Shown one piece after another: positions 43,590 through 54,928 of a DNA stretch of 64,000 bases (position 1 is the stretch's first letter; every line of letters begins with the position of its first letter). This DNA comes from Toxoplasma gondii ME49 (taxonomy: Eukaryota; Apicomplexa; Conoidasida; Eucoccidiorida; Sarcocystidae): positions 5,110,289 through 5,174,288 of the forward strand of contig NC_031479.1 in the NCBI RefSeq assembly GCF_000006565.2. Direction: 5' to 3'. The notes beneath the pieces were generated by a model that saw only the letters and a program-made list of their open reading frames with translations, did no database searches and was not told where the DNA came from. The position numbers and the translations under genes were made by a program.

Positions 43590-44904
43590 TCAACTCGCTG
43601 GAGTGCTGAAGACAGCTAACGGTGTTGGACTTAAGTATCCTGCGGTAAACAGAGGCCGGCTGCGTCCGCCTTCCCATGTTCGTACAAATTTGCTAGTTTT
43701 CTACACAACCGAACTTCATGGCCAGCGTTTGGATCCTTTTCTCTTGGCCTATCTTGAAAAACTCCTCGCTTTCTCAACGGAGACGAAACTCACCTGGCGG
43801 CGCGGGCGGAGGACTGGAGAAGCCTTTGAACGGAGTGTTGACATCCACTGCAGTTGCTCCAAGTGCTTTCGGAGGGGCTGAGGGAGAGAGGCGAGAAATA
43901 AAAAGTGGAAAGGTTCGTTCGCTCCGGAGTGCGATTCCTTTGTACAAAGTTTTATAATTTCTAGTTGTGACGTGAAACAGTGACCACATATGGTCTAACA
44001 GGGTGGATCGGGAACGCAGGAGTCAGGACAGGCTCATAGGGTATCTCGAACTACAGAGCAAGTCACTCTTTCCCCTGTTAGCGCGTGCATTCACTCTTCG
44101 ACAGTCTCCACCCTGATGTTAGTCTGTACTGAAACTTAGGCCTGTCTGTCTGTATTAACGAACGTGGATTTGGTGCGGGTCTACTCCTGTGCGACAGTGA
44201 CTCAGATGCAGCGCCAGAGTTGTTAACTGCGACTCGCGTCGGGTCGTGTATAATCCAGATACGAACTTCAGTGGGCAGCAGAACGAAATCTTTGAGAACG
44301 GCATTTCGGAGTCCACGTACACGCATTACGGGCCCAAAATCACAACTCCGTGGCCTCAACCTTTTGTATCAAGACAGAAAAACACAAAGAGGTTTCACTA
44401 CGACTTCAGGCTTATCTCTAGTCCGTCGCCTTTTCACCTCAGTTCTTCCTCGAAGCATGAAAGTATCGTCGCGTAGCTGTTCCAAAAGTCTAAAACTGAT
44501 GTCAGCTTTTACAAGGGACTAAAATAATTCTCGACAGGAAACACGAAGATTTTCAGAGTCTTACGCGGAGGCGCGACGGCTCCACCCACTGGAGGAGGTG
44601 GAACGAATTCATCGAATTCGCTCTTTGGCAAACTTGTGGAAGCGGTTGCTTTGCCGGACGCGGAAGAGTCTCCGCCGCCAAATGGCCACCTGGCGAGACA
44701 GAGACAGCACAGAAAAGCAGACAGTCAGAAAAGAGGGTCGCCTGACCAAGTCTTCGTTTCAGCCAGAGCTCCCGAAACCTGCGTGTGGCAGATTCGGGGC
44801 GTTAGCCCGTTAGGCGCGACAGACGGAATCGAGACACAGCAAAACCAGCCGCGCGTCAGAATTGGCATAAATTGAGAGGTCCACGTTTGCCACTCGTCAG
44901 CCAT
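43590..44904 (-). CDS. Small proline-rich protein, unknown function
   Basis: Minus-strand exons 44565-44689, 43794-43877 and 43590-43639 are phase-consistent (phase 1 at each junction) with clear signals (acceptors GTCTCGCCAG and CTCTCCCTCAG; donors GTAAGA and GTGAGT). They read WPFGGGDSSASGK, SEFDEFVPPPPVGG, then ALGATAVDVNTPFKGFSS, PPPAPPG, and end with FSTPAS before TGA 43590. The first exon is less sure: ATG 44904 followed by GCT GAC GA would join in phase (MADE-WPFGGG) but uses a weak donor, GTGGCA. The whole protein would be about 90 residues. Short acidic/aromatic clusters separated by Pro tracts resemble peptide docking motifs for EH, SH3 or clathrin-adaptor type partners, but that is only a resemblance. 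It lies just upstream of the ROMO1/Mgr2 gene in the same orientation. Confidence 0.58.
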
Positions 44905-47900
44905 TGTAGAAAGCTGGGGTACCCTCTCGCCTTCTGCTTGGCGCACGGAGACCTTGCTGACGCAACGTGAACTCTGGGTCGCGACACCTGACACACCAAA
45001 GTCAGATCTGCAGTCCAGGAACTACTCGCAAGAGAACTCCGCTCTTCTGCCTTCGTTCTCAACCTGATCCTTATTTCGACGATTTGTGTCGGCGGATTCT
45101 CCCCGGCTCTTGCAGTAATCCTGTGGAAATCTGAGAATTCCGGTTGAGCCGAGCCGATCTCAGCTGCACGTTCCACAGAACGCCACCTACCAGCCCATGG
45201 TGCGAACTGCCGGCGGGAACGAAGGAAAATCGGAACGACCTTGCAGAATTCCCGGGAAAGTCGCGGGCAGAGTTCACTTGCAGAGTACGGGAAGGCCTGC
45301 CGCACTCGAGGACAAACGTCAGATGTGCACGTGCGTGTGGAGACAGTTGTCCGCGTTGGCACAGTGCCGGAGTCGCAACAAAGTCGGAAACCAAGTTATC
45401 TGCCCGACAGAAAGATACGTCCGGGAAAACGGAGGGAGCGAAAGAGTCTGGAAGATTCGAGTCTTGCGTCCTGGACTTCGGGCCTGAAGGGGCTTGCAGA
45501 GGGTCGCGACTGTCTCAGATTCCGGGTAGTTTTCGAAAAATGACAGCACAGGCCCGTAGCGACTCATCGACTTCGTTCAGAACTGGGGTGTACAGACACC
45601 CGGACACACTTGCACATCACAGACAAAGCGCTGCGGCAGTCAAAGTTCCCAGCCGATTTGAAAACCATATGACGGTGGCCAGGAACACCGCTTTAGCGAC
45701 TCGCAGGAATGTTGCGCATGCACCTCTTTTTCGAGAAGCTTGAACGACACTGCTTGTCCAGAGGCGGGTCTTGGAGAAGAAATCCGCGGGCTTTAGGCTT
45801 CCATCACTCTCTGCACGTCAATTTAGGGAACATTTGAGTTTTACAAATTTTCCAAAGGTTGTTCTGGACAAGGGAGGACCTGGGACTCGTGTCTCCGCAG
45901 GCCATCACTGTCACTGTGGGGCAAACAGCCCGTGACCTTCGTCCCTCGAAGCAGGTTTCGTCCTGGTCGCTTTCCGCGAGTTGCCAGAAAGCATGCTCAT
46001 TCCGGAAAAGCAAACCACGGTAGGGCATGGTCAGTACAGCGGGTCGTTCAGGCAGAGAGCTTACGTGTATCTGGCATTTTTCCTTTTAGCGAGCTGGAAC
46101 GCTGATTCGTTTCCTGGGAAAATACTGTCCGGAAGCTAGTTCTTATTGATTGCCGTTCAAGACAGTAGTAAGAATGTTCACTTGCACTTGATGATTGGCA
46201 GCAAACTCGTGTACACACTTCGCCACCGCTGAGCTCGTCATCCTTTGTCTCTGGCACTTACCCTGAAACGGTTGTAACAGTCCGTTTGCGTTCTTACTTT
46301 GTCGAGTACGCTCCCGTGGTTGACACCTTTCGGACAAATCACCCTAAAAGCCGTCAAGTGTGCGTTTACAGATGTGCTCTGGGTTTACAAGAAACGCAGC
46401 TGCGCTCGTCTCCTAAACGCACCCAAGAGCTTTTAGTAGACTGGTGCCACTACGCACCGACAGCACAAGAATGGATGCCCATGGAGTGCTAAACAATCCA
46501 CGAGTGTCACAATATCTCCTACACAGAACGGATGCTGGTCTGACACGGCATGGGGACCACTTTTAGTCTTCTGTAACAAGAATGCAGTTTCCTTGTCAGG
46601 CCAAACGACTCAGAGGTCTGATTTATGCCTCTAGACTACGAGTGGAGGAGTCATGCACAGCCGCAGAGGTTCGAGAAACAGATTGTGTCTGTAGAGTACG
46701 TGGCTGCAGAACGAAATGAATTCTTCCAATTCCTTCCAGAAGCCACGGTTGTTCCAACAAACCATTAGGGGTAGAGACAGGTTCGTAACACCGCTTCATA
46801 TCGTACCTGAATGGTATTTCCTAACATATTATGCGGTGTTATCGTCGTGCGTGAAAGTTGGTCCGACACTTCAAACGTCGTTTATCCAGAACTTTTTAAA
46901 ATAGAGTTTTCTTTGAATATAAGTGCCAGGTAGTCCTGGACACTGAATCCATGAGCGTGATGGGAGCGAAGATAATCTAATATGTAACTCCGTTCGTGGA
47001 CATCAAAAGAGTTTTCACGCTATCTCTTGTGCCTGTCCAGTCGCTCAGGGAAGATTTGATCTTTTTTATGGTATAATGGATGTGCCAAAATTAAAAGATG
47101 AATTTAGATTTAAAGCACACCGATAAAAGACAAGGTGTGCCCGGAAGAGACTCCGTAGAAGAGCTTGCGTTCGACAGCCTTTGATCCATTTTAGGCTCAC
47201 CCTACAACGGTCACATCGCGGCCTCTTGAGGAGGCGGGGCCACACTGGCTGGCGGCAAAGAAGCGGTCACTCTTAAAGTGCAGACTTCAGAAAAGGGTAA
47301 AGTTGGCTTCTGAACGACGGACGGTTTTCCGTATCCACGCTCTAGCCCCGAAGGACCCCGATAGCGTTGTCCTTCGCACAGCCGGAAAGCGCGAGGCGTC
47401 CAACAACAGAGCTGTATCTGATTGTCACAAAGACTTCTGAACAACGGATCAGAGGGGAAACCGCAGCCTTCTATGCGGCTATCAGGTATGCTACACTGAA
47501 AAACCTGAACAGCCTTCAAGACTGCCCCATTGGCCGTCGTACTCCGCCGGCGAAAATGTCACGGCTGCTTGTCCGAGATCCTCTCTGTGTCTCGTCTCGC
47601 CTGTTTTTCGGAATTCTGGTACTTGCCACGCACCACCATTTGTTTTCTCGACCTACCATGAACTCATCAAGTAGACGACAACCAGTGGAACCATGTTGAC
47701 TTGTGACTTGTTCCGTGTTCCTTCTGGTCAGCCGTTAAGTCAACGCAATGTCGTCTTTTCGCGGACAGCGAAGTAGGTCAGTAGACGCCTCTTGTTGAAT
47801 GCCTTTCCCGTCTTTTACCCTCGTGTTCCGTAGTCCGACTGAATTGACTTCCTTGTTTCTGGAAGGGTTTCTGTAATCGCATCTGTCTACCCAAATGACC

Positions 47901-48412
47901 CTCTGCTTCGCGAGCTTGCAGAATGCTCTAGAAAACTGCGTCTGAGACGGCTCAGAGGCGGCGCTCGATGGGGGCTGTTCACCGTCTGAGTCCAGCACAA
48001 CGACAAAAGCCTTTCGTTTGTTTTTAGGACAGTCTCCCACGTTTTTCTCTGCGTCTCCAACTGCGATTTTTCGCCGACGAGTCCACGGTTCCCGTGCCTC
48101 AAGTAGCGTCTCGCACCGAGACACTGTTCGAGCGACAGCGGCTCCCATCCCTTTCCGCGCTAGCTTCCCATGCTTCCGTGCCACTGTCTGGCTTTTCTTG
48201 TTCACACGGGAAAATAAGTTCAAGAGCAGTCTTCGCTGACGCAGACATTTCCTGGACTCCGAAACGAACACCCTCGTCTGCGAAACAATATCTACTTTCA
48301 ATGGTCTGGCCATGACCTTCCGTGCTTCACGCCGGCGTTGTCCGGAAAATGTGGTAACTTCTTTTGGACGTTTTCCCCCTGCGTCTAGTTGTCCCACTCC
48401 AAATCACTCAAA
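44905..48412. other. Gene-poor 3.5-kb stretch with two doubtful minus-strand frames
   Basis: Two minus-strand pieces could be coding but lack support. One is a possible terminal exon at 47,212-47,504 after acceptor GGTTTTTCAG (ends LPPASVAPPPQEAAM). The other is a 192-residue frame from ATG 48,313 to 47,735 (MARPLKVDIVSQTRVF..., Lys/Arg-rich, with AFVVVLDSDGEQPPSS). The latter would be divergent from the kinase with only about 100 bp between starts. A copy of the GTGTACAGACACC motif lies at 45,588-45,600. The rest, 45,000-47,200, shows nothing convincing. Confidence 0.35.
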
Positions 48413-51400
48413 ATGTCAAAGAAAAAGGTCGGCGTTTACATTCTGGATGAGCGGATCGGCCGTGGCTCCTTCGCAGCCGTGTGGAAGGGTCACATCGAGC
48501 AAACGAAAGAGATCGTGGCCGTGAAAGTGATCTCCCGTCACACAGTTCACGAAGCTACGCAACTGAACCAGGAAGTCGCTGTCCTCAAACAGCTCCAACA
48601 CCCGAACATTGTACGATTTATTGATTTGAAGGTATGGAAAAAACGTATACTTTACAAACCCGCGTACGCGGACACGAAGCACTATCTATAATAATCAAGA
48701 AGATCATACTATACACCGAAATAATCACTCATCCACTGACTACACTTCTCGGGGGCTATCGTGTGCTTCAGAGGCCGCATCGTGCATGCAGGGAAATGCC
48801 ATATGTCACACCCTTCTCCCTCTCGCGAACGTGTTGTTGAACATGTGCATGTTTAGGTTCCACTCGATCACGTTGAGAAATCTTTGGTAGTCGCAAGTTG
48901 CGCTGTGACGATTCCACACATGACCGTTCAGGCTTCTTCGAGGATACGCAGTGTCTTTGCCCAGGATCGTCGCGATACTGCAAACACATTTCGTCACCCA
49001 CTTCACGACAGAATCAAGTTTAGGTTCTGAATGTATGCGAAATGCACCGTTCCACCTTTACGTGTCTCTGCCAGGAAATTTGCCTCTGTTTCCAGACGCA
49101 CGCTTTCGTAGTGCTCCTCCTCTCTATTCCTTCTGGTCGATGTCGACCTGTGTCTGCTAGATTATTACTTCTATCTATTGCTCCCCGTTCCTCGGTGCCT
49201 CTGGTGACTTGCCCACAAGAACCTCCAGTTTCCCCCCCCCCCCCCGCCTGTGTCCGCATACACCTAATTTCCCCATTGTCTATATTTTCTTCGCATTTTT
49301 GCTGTGCCCATGTTACCTGGTTGCCACCTCGAACGCATCCGAAATGTGCAGAAGAGCCAGTTCCACTACTACCTCGTTCTCGAGTTCTGTCCGGGCGGCG
49401 ACGTGTCCAGTTTGCTGCACCGGCACGGGGGAAGGATCGCAGAGGCGTTTGCGCGTCGACTGCTGCAGCAGATGGCGGCGGGGCTTTTGGAGATTCACCG
49501 GAGAAGCTATATCCACCGGGACTTGAAGCCGCAGAATTTGCTGCTCTCCTCGGCTTCGCATGCAGCGACTCTGAAAATCGCAGACTTTGGTTTCGCCCGC
49601 TCCCTCCAACCCTGGGATCTCGCGGCCACGATTTGCGGCTCCCCGCTGTACATGGCGCCTGAGATTCTCCAGCACCAGTACTACGACGCGAAGGCGGATT
49701 TGTGGTCAGTGGGAGCGATTTTCTTCGAAATGCTTCACGGCCGGCCACCCTTCTCTGGACAGAATCCCCTGCAGCTCCTGAAGAACATCGAGCGAACTGC
49801 TGCAGCTGGACCCGCCTTCTCAGACGCCGTGCCGCTCAGCCCCAGCTGCCAGGACTTGCTGCGGAAACTTCTCCGCGCGAATCCTGCCGAGCGCATGAGC
49901 CCCGAAGACTTCTTTTCTCATCCGTACGTCGTTGGAGAGACTCTCCGCGAAGGTGGAGAAAAATCAAGTCTTTTGTCTTCGCTTCCTGACCTGCCTCATC
50001 TTCCAGCTGCAGCAGACGAGGCGCCTGCGGGCGCGCGAGTGGAAGCGGCGAAACAAAGGGAAGGCGAGAACACCCGAGAGAGACGCGAAACACAAAGGCG
50101 ACGAGTGAGAGAAGGGCGGAGGCGGGAGACCAGACTCGGAGAAGCACACACACCGGCGAGGAGAGATGGCACGCGTGGAAAGCGAGGGCAGGATGCGTCC
50201 GGCGGGGATGAGTTGTCTAGACACCCGGATAGAGACGGCGGAGATGCAGAAGGTGAACGGGGCATCTGTCAAGGCGGAGAAAGAGGATCAAAAGCAGACG
50301 AAATGGTGAAGCGAGAGAATGCTGAAGACCGACCAGATGCGCGGGAGAGCAAGGAGAACGGTGGAGAGACGCCGGCTCGCGGCTTCTTCCGCGAGGAGGA
50401 GAAGCACAGCGAAGAGGTAAAGGAGGAAGGGACAAAAGAGACGGCAAACGAGGGGGGGCAGAACTGCATGCAACAACTATCTCGTGGCTCTCTTTCTTCG
50501 AACGTCTGTCAACGAGCCGAACGAGACATCCCACCGTGGAGAGAACACAAGCGAAGGGCACCCCTCCTTCAGATTCTTCGTGTCGAAAACCTCTCACACG
50601 AAAATCTGCTTCACTTGCTCTCTCCGCATACCAGTCCAATCCGGCCATCTTTCGTCTCCTCTTCTTCTGCCTCTTCTTCGTCATCTGCTTCCTCTTCTTC
50701 CTTTTCTTCTTCTTCGGCCTCTGTGTCCCCATTCTTTCAGTCCCCAGGAACTGTGTCACGTGAGGAGTTGCTCGGGGCCCCTGTTCTGTCTCCCTTCTTT
50801 GGAGAAGACAGAAAGCAGAAGAATGAGAGAAGAAAGAGCGTTCCTCATCTCGAAGCCAAGACACCCGGAAGGACAGAAACGACGCACACAAGGGAGGAAG
50901 ATCCACGCTCTGCGACGCCGGGAACCGAGAAGAGAAATTGCGGGCTCTCGGTGAGCCAGCTTTCGCAAAAAGAGGACGAAGTGAGGGAACGGCGGAGTTC
51001 TGGAGTAGAGACAGCACCCAGCGCGCGAGCAGACGACAGACCTGGAGTGTATGTACAGTCCAAGATGGACTCCGTTGAACCTCCAGGCTCTGCACTTGCG
51101 TCTCCGGTCCTTCCAGACCGGGGCACGAGTTTCCGCTGCGCAAAAACATACATGCACATGCGGTCGGAGACTCTCGATTCTTCTGTAGGGTGTCCGTCCG
51201 CGTCAGAGGCTTTTGCCGACGAGCACCTGCCATCCCCCGCCTTGGTAGGACCGCTGCCTTTCTCTTCGTGTCTTCTGTCACATTCCTCTTCTTCCTCTGC
51301 TTCGCCGTGCGCTGCTGTATCCTCTCCGCTTTCCTCTCTTTCTCATCGTACCTCTCCCGCACCCGCGTACACATCTTCGACCTTCTCAGGTTCAGATTCT

Positions 51401-53914
51401 TCTTCCTCTCTCGCTGCCTGCTTGCAGCTTCAGGCTGCCTCACCCGTCTCTCCTCCGCCGTCTGTTTTCCGCTCTTCTCTCTCTGCGACTTCCTCTGCTG
51501 CGCCGGTTCTTCTTCCTCGTCAAGAGAATCTGGCAGGCAAGTCAGAAGGCGCAAAAAAAGGAGACGAGGAAGGGCCCAGACAAGATGGGGCGGAACTGAA
51601 GGAAGTAGGGGCGGAGGACATCGGAGGCGAAACGGAGACGAAACGAGAGGAAGAAGACGACACATGCGAAGACTACGTGATTGTGGCAACTGAGGCCGAG
51701 GAGCCGCCTCACCTGTCGCGCTTCTACATGTTTCCAAAAACAACTCCGGCGAACGCAAGGTCAACTGGGCCTTCCTCGGGAGGCCGTTTGATTTCCTTTT
51801 CTTCGCAAAAGTTCGAGAGGCGCTCGACAGTGTCTCCTTTCAACCACGAGGGTGCGGGACAGGCCAGAGACACTGGCTTCTCCACCAGCTTCGCCTCGTT
51901 GGCTGAAAACCTCCGACGCTCGTGGGTCGCCTGTTGCCGCCGAGGCGCCTCGGAGGCGTCTCTGTCCAGCGGATCTCTTTCTGCTTCGCTCTCGAATGCG
52001 AAAGCTGTGAGTTGTCAGACTCGAGCGAGGTTGAAGGAGGGGAAGCCGACGCCGCTCCGCCCGCGGTGTGACGCCTCTTCGTCTTCTTCTTCCACTTCCG
52101 CTTTCTCTTCTTCCCCGACATCTTCTTCCTCTTACGCTTCCGTTTCTTCATCTACATCTTTTTCGTCTCCCTCCTTCCCGTCCTCCGCATGCGCGGGCTC
52201 GTCACCTTCTTCTGGTGTAGCACCTTCTGTCGCGTCCTCTTCCTCGTTGCTTGTTCCCCCGCTTCCGTCCTCTGCGTCCTCTTCGTGCCCATCCAGCTCT
52301 TCCTCGTCACCGCTTGTTCCCTCGTATTCCTCTTCTTCTCCCTCTTTCTGCTCCTCTTCCTCGTCCAGTTGTTCGTCTTCTCCCCTCTCTTTTCCTCGGC
52401 CTGCTGATGCGCCTCCGGAACCGGAGGCTCTTCCTTCCTTCGCTGCCTCTTCAGACCAGGGGAAGGTGAGGTCGACGCCGGGCGCTTTCGCGGGAACCGA
52501 CGAAGAGGCCTTTCTCTCGCTGCACGTGGAGAACCTCTGTCTGGTCGCCCAGGATCTCTTCTGCCTCGCGCAGAGCCTCGCTCGAGCCGCTGCTGCCAAG
52601 AGATGCAGAGAGCGGCGCCTCTTCTTGGAGACACATCGGCGGGGGTCAGACGAGCCAGAGTCCGAGAGATCACGGAGACGCCGCGGGGTCCAGAGCGAGA
52701 CAGCTGAGGAAGCCCCCGAAGAAGAGAGGCAAGGAGACGGCCACGGAGACACCGAGGAAGACGGGGAAGAAGAAAGCAGGAAAGACGCCCAAGAAGGTGA
52801 GAAGGCGAACGAGACAGAGACGGAGAGGCTCACGATGGGAGGCGCAGAGAAACAGTCAGGGATGCAGTCGAAACGAGCGAGGAACAGCAAGATGGCCGAA
52901 GATGGAAAGGCGTTTCGAAGGGAAGAAGGGCAGAAGAAGAGAGAGGACATGCCTCAGAGGGTGAACAAGTGCACCGCGGCGGAGGACCAGGAAAGGCGAG
53001 AAGGAGGCGAACTTCAGAACGAGACTTTCTCTGTGGATGCACAAGTGAAAGGAGGAGAGAGCTCAGCAAGCCTCGCATGCGGAGGCCTGGGTCTCTTGGT
53101 CCCTGCCTTGGCGCTGCTCCAGAAGGCCCTTGCAGTCACCCCCGACAGAAGACGTAAGAGCGGAAAGAGGAGAGGAAACAATTTTCGACTTGAAGTTTCC
53201 TTCCCTCGTCGTTCTTCTCCCCCTCACTCTCTCGCTCTGGTTTTTGCCTCTGTCTTCCTGTAGGACTCTTTTCTCTTCCGCGTGACTTTCATCCGGTGTC
53301 TCTGCTTCTCTCTGTCTTTGCGTGCCTCTCGGGAGTATCTGCGTTCTTCTTCAGAGACTTCTTGGTTTTTGCCAAGTTCTGTTCCCTCGCGGTTCTGCCG
53401 CGAGGGTCCTTTCCTCCTTCCTGTCGCTAACGCCTTCTTCACATGCGTTTCTTGTCTCTTCTTCGTCTCCCGCTCTACTCTGGCCTTCCCTGATTCATTT
53501 CTTTGTCTCATCTCCTCTCGGCATTCTTCCACTTTTCTTCCCTCTGTGTCTGCTACACGTCTCTCTTCCGCCTCTCTCTCCGGACCTCCTTTCTTTGTTT
53601 CCGCGTCCCTCTGTGTATTGTCTCCTTCGCTTTTTGTGTTCTCGCCTGTGTCTGAGTGCATGCTTTCTCTGCTTTTACCACCCTTTCTTTGCTTCGTCTC
53701 CCTTCTCTGCTGTCTTTGCCGTTTCTGTTCCGCCTTCCCGTTTCTCTCTCTTCTCTGCGGTCCATGTGTCTCGCCTCTTCTTCGGCATCTGTTGTCTTTC
53801 TCAGGAGAAGCTGCACTGCAACAGAGTTTCCGCGACGCCCTCTGCTTGGCGCGCTGGTGTTCGTATACCGCACGAGCGAGTGCATGCGCTGCAGAAGACT
53901 CCGATCCATGCGAG
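48413..53914 (+). CDS. ATG1: ATG1/ULK-like Ser/Thr kinase, N-terminal exons 1-3
   Basis: Exons 48413-48631, 49352-53153 and 53805-53914 are phase-consistent (phases 0 and 1); 1,377 residues so far. The kinase domain (residues ~8-290) has the Gly loop GRGSFAAV, VAVK Lys38, HRDLKPQN with Asp130, DFG Asp151, GSPLYMAPEIL, and the ATG1/ULK signatures YLVLEFCPGGDVSSLLHRHG, KIADFGFARSLQP, YDAKADLWSVGAIFFE and NPAERMSPEDFF. About 950 residues of Ser-, Glu- and Arg-rich low complexity follow. Then come helical segments (LHVENLCLVAQDLFCLAQSL and, across the exon 2/3 junction, LLVPALALLQKALAVTPDRR then EAALQQSFRDALCLARWCS) that look like the first MIT half of the ATG1 C-terminal tandem MIT region, split by a charged insertion. 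In other eukaryotes ATG1 starts autophagosome formation with ATG13; its role in apicomplexans is unclear. The frame continues into a further exon, listed next. The start ATG is directly before the kinase fold. Confidence 0.9.
49232..49245. repeat. Poly-C run (14 C)
   Basis: An uninterrupted C run in the first intron of the ATG1-like gene, likely length-variable. Confidence 0.95.
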
Positions 53915-54928
53915 GTGATTTCTTCCTTCTCGCCCTGCCTCGGGCGCCGTTCCTCCCCCACGGAGTCGCGGTTCTCTCCACGCGCCACGAGGGTCTGCAC
54001 ACTCCAGTCTACGTCCAAATACAGCTTCTCTGTCTCTACTTGAGTACATAGATATCTATATATTTACATACATATGCATATATAACATACATATATCCTT
54101 TATGTCAATATATATATATATATATACATACATATGTATTCGTATATGTGCTTGTAGTTATGGAGAGAGTGAATACACGGATGCTCGAGGATAGCTCAGA
54201 AGAGGGATTTCTCAGTCTCTTTCGGATCCTTTCACCGCATTTGGTTGACGCTGACGAAGCTGTGCCGTTGTGCCCTGCAAAACGGAGTTCTATTTCAGGA
54301 TGCTGCGCGGTTCAAGCAGCAGTGCATGCGAACTGAACGCGGAGCTGCGATGCCTCATCACGCAATTCACACCCGACATACAGCTGGAGATACATATGTG
54401 TGCATATCTGTAAACAAGCTCGTTCTTAAAATTACCCACATGCATCGCTACACATAGCAGCATAAACATCCACATTCGTATATATACATATATATACATA
54501 TATATACATTATATTTTTTTATATATACTGACATAGACGTAACCCCACCTAGATATATAGTAGATGCATATATATATATATATATATACACGGAGATGCT
54601 TGAATGTGCATTCCTGTACAAATCCGCATGCGTGCATGTCCATTTGTACCCATGTTTTGCGGAGTAGTATGTACAGAATGTTTTACGTCATGCTGATGAC
54701 TTTTCAGGGTGTTTGCCTGCTGTTGTGATTTAGAGTCGGCTTCGTGGAGAGTGTTCGAAGGTGGACTGGGCGGGAAACCAGCTGGGGCCGTCAGAGTCGG
54801 AAGACGAGCGAGAAGGATGTTTCTCTGCGCAGACAACGAACGGTCTCAGTTTCACAAAAACAAGGTTTTCTCTGTTTCCTCCTTCATTTCCTCGGTCCCC
54901 GTCTGGGACGCGGATTTGTCGCGCGCAG
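53915..54928. other. Probable intron of the ATG1-like gene, TA-rich
   Basis: It contains TA tracts at about 54,050-54,135 and 54,470-54,592. A strong acceptor GACTTTTCAG at ~54,707 precedes an open frame (VFACCCDLESASWRVFEGG) that does not fit the phase left by exon 3, so an additional or alternative exon is possible. Confidence 0.4.

Noticed and set aside
44856..45362. 168-codon minus-strand frame overlapping the previous one
   Set aside because: No homology and no ATG-led start consistent with the neighbouring exons; likely chance.
45144..45743. 199-codon plus-strand frame
   Set aside because: It begins at a TTG, not an ATG, contains no domain and has no splice context.
50217..51764. 515-codon minus-strand frame
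   Set aside because: Antisense of the low-complexity part of the ATG1-like kinase exon; shows no conserved domain.
54761..54928. 5' part of the 711-codon frame as an independent gene start
   Set aside because: The frame opens at GTG, not ATG, and its end looks like the C-terminal region of the upstream kinase, so it is better read as an internal exon.
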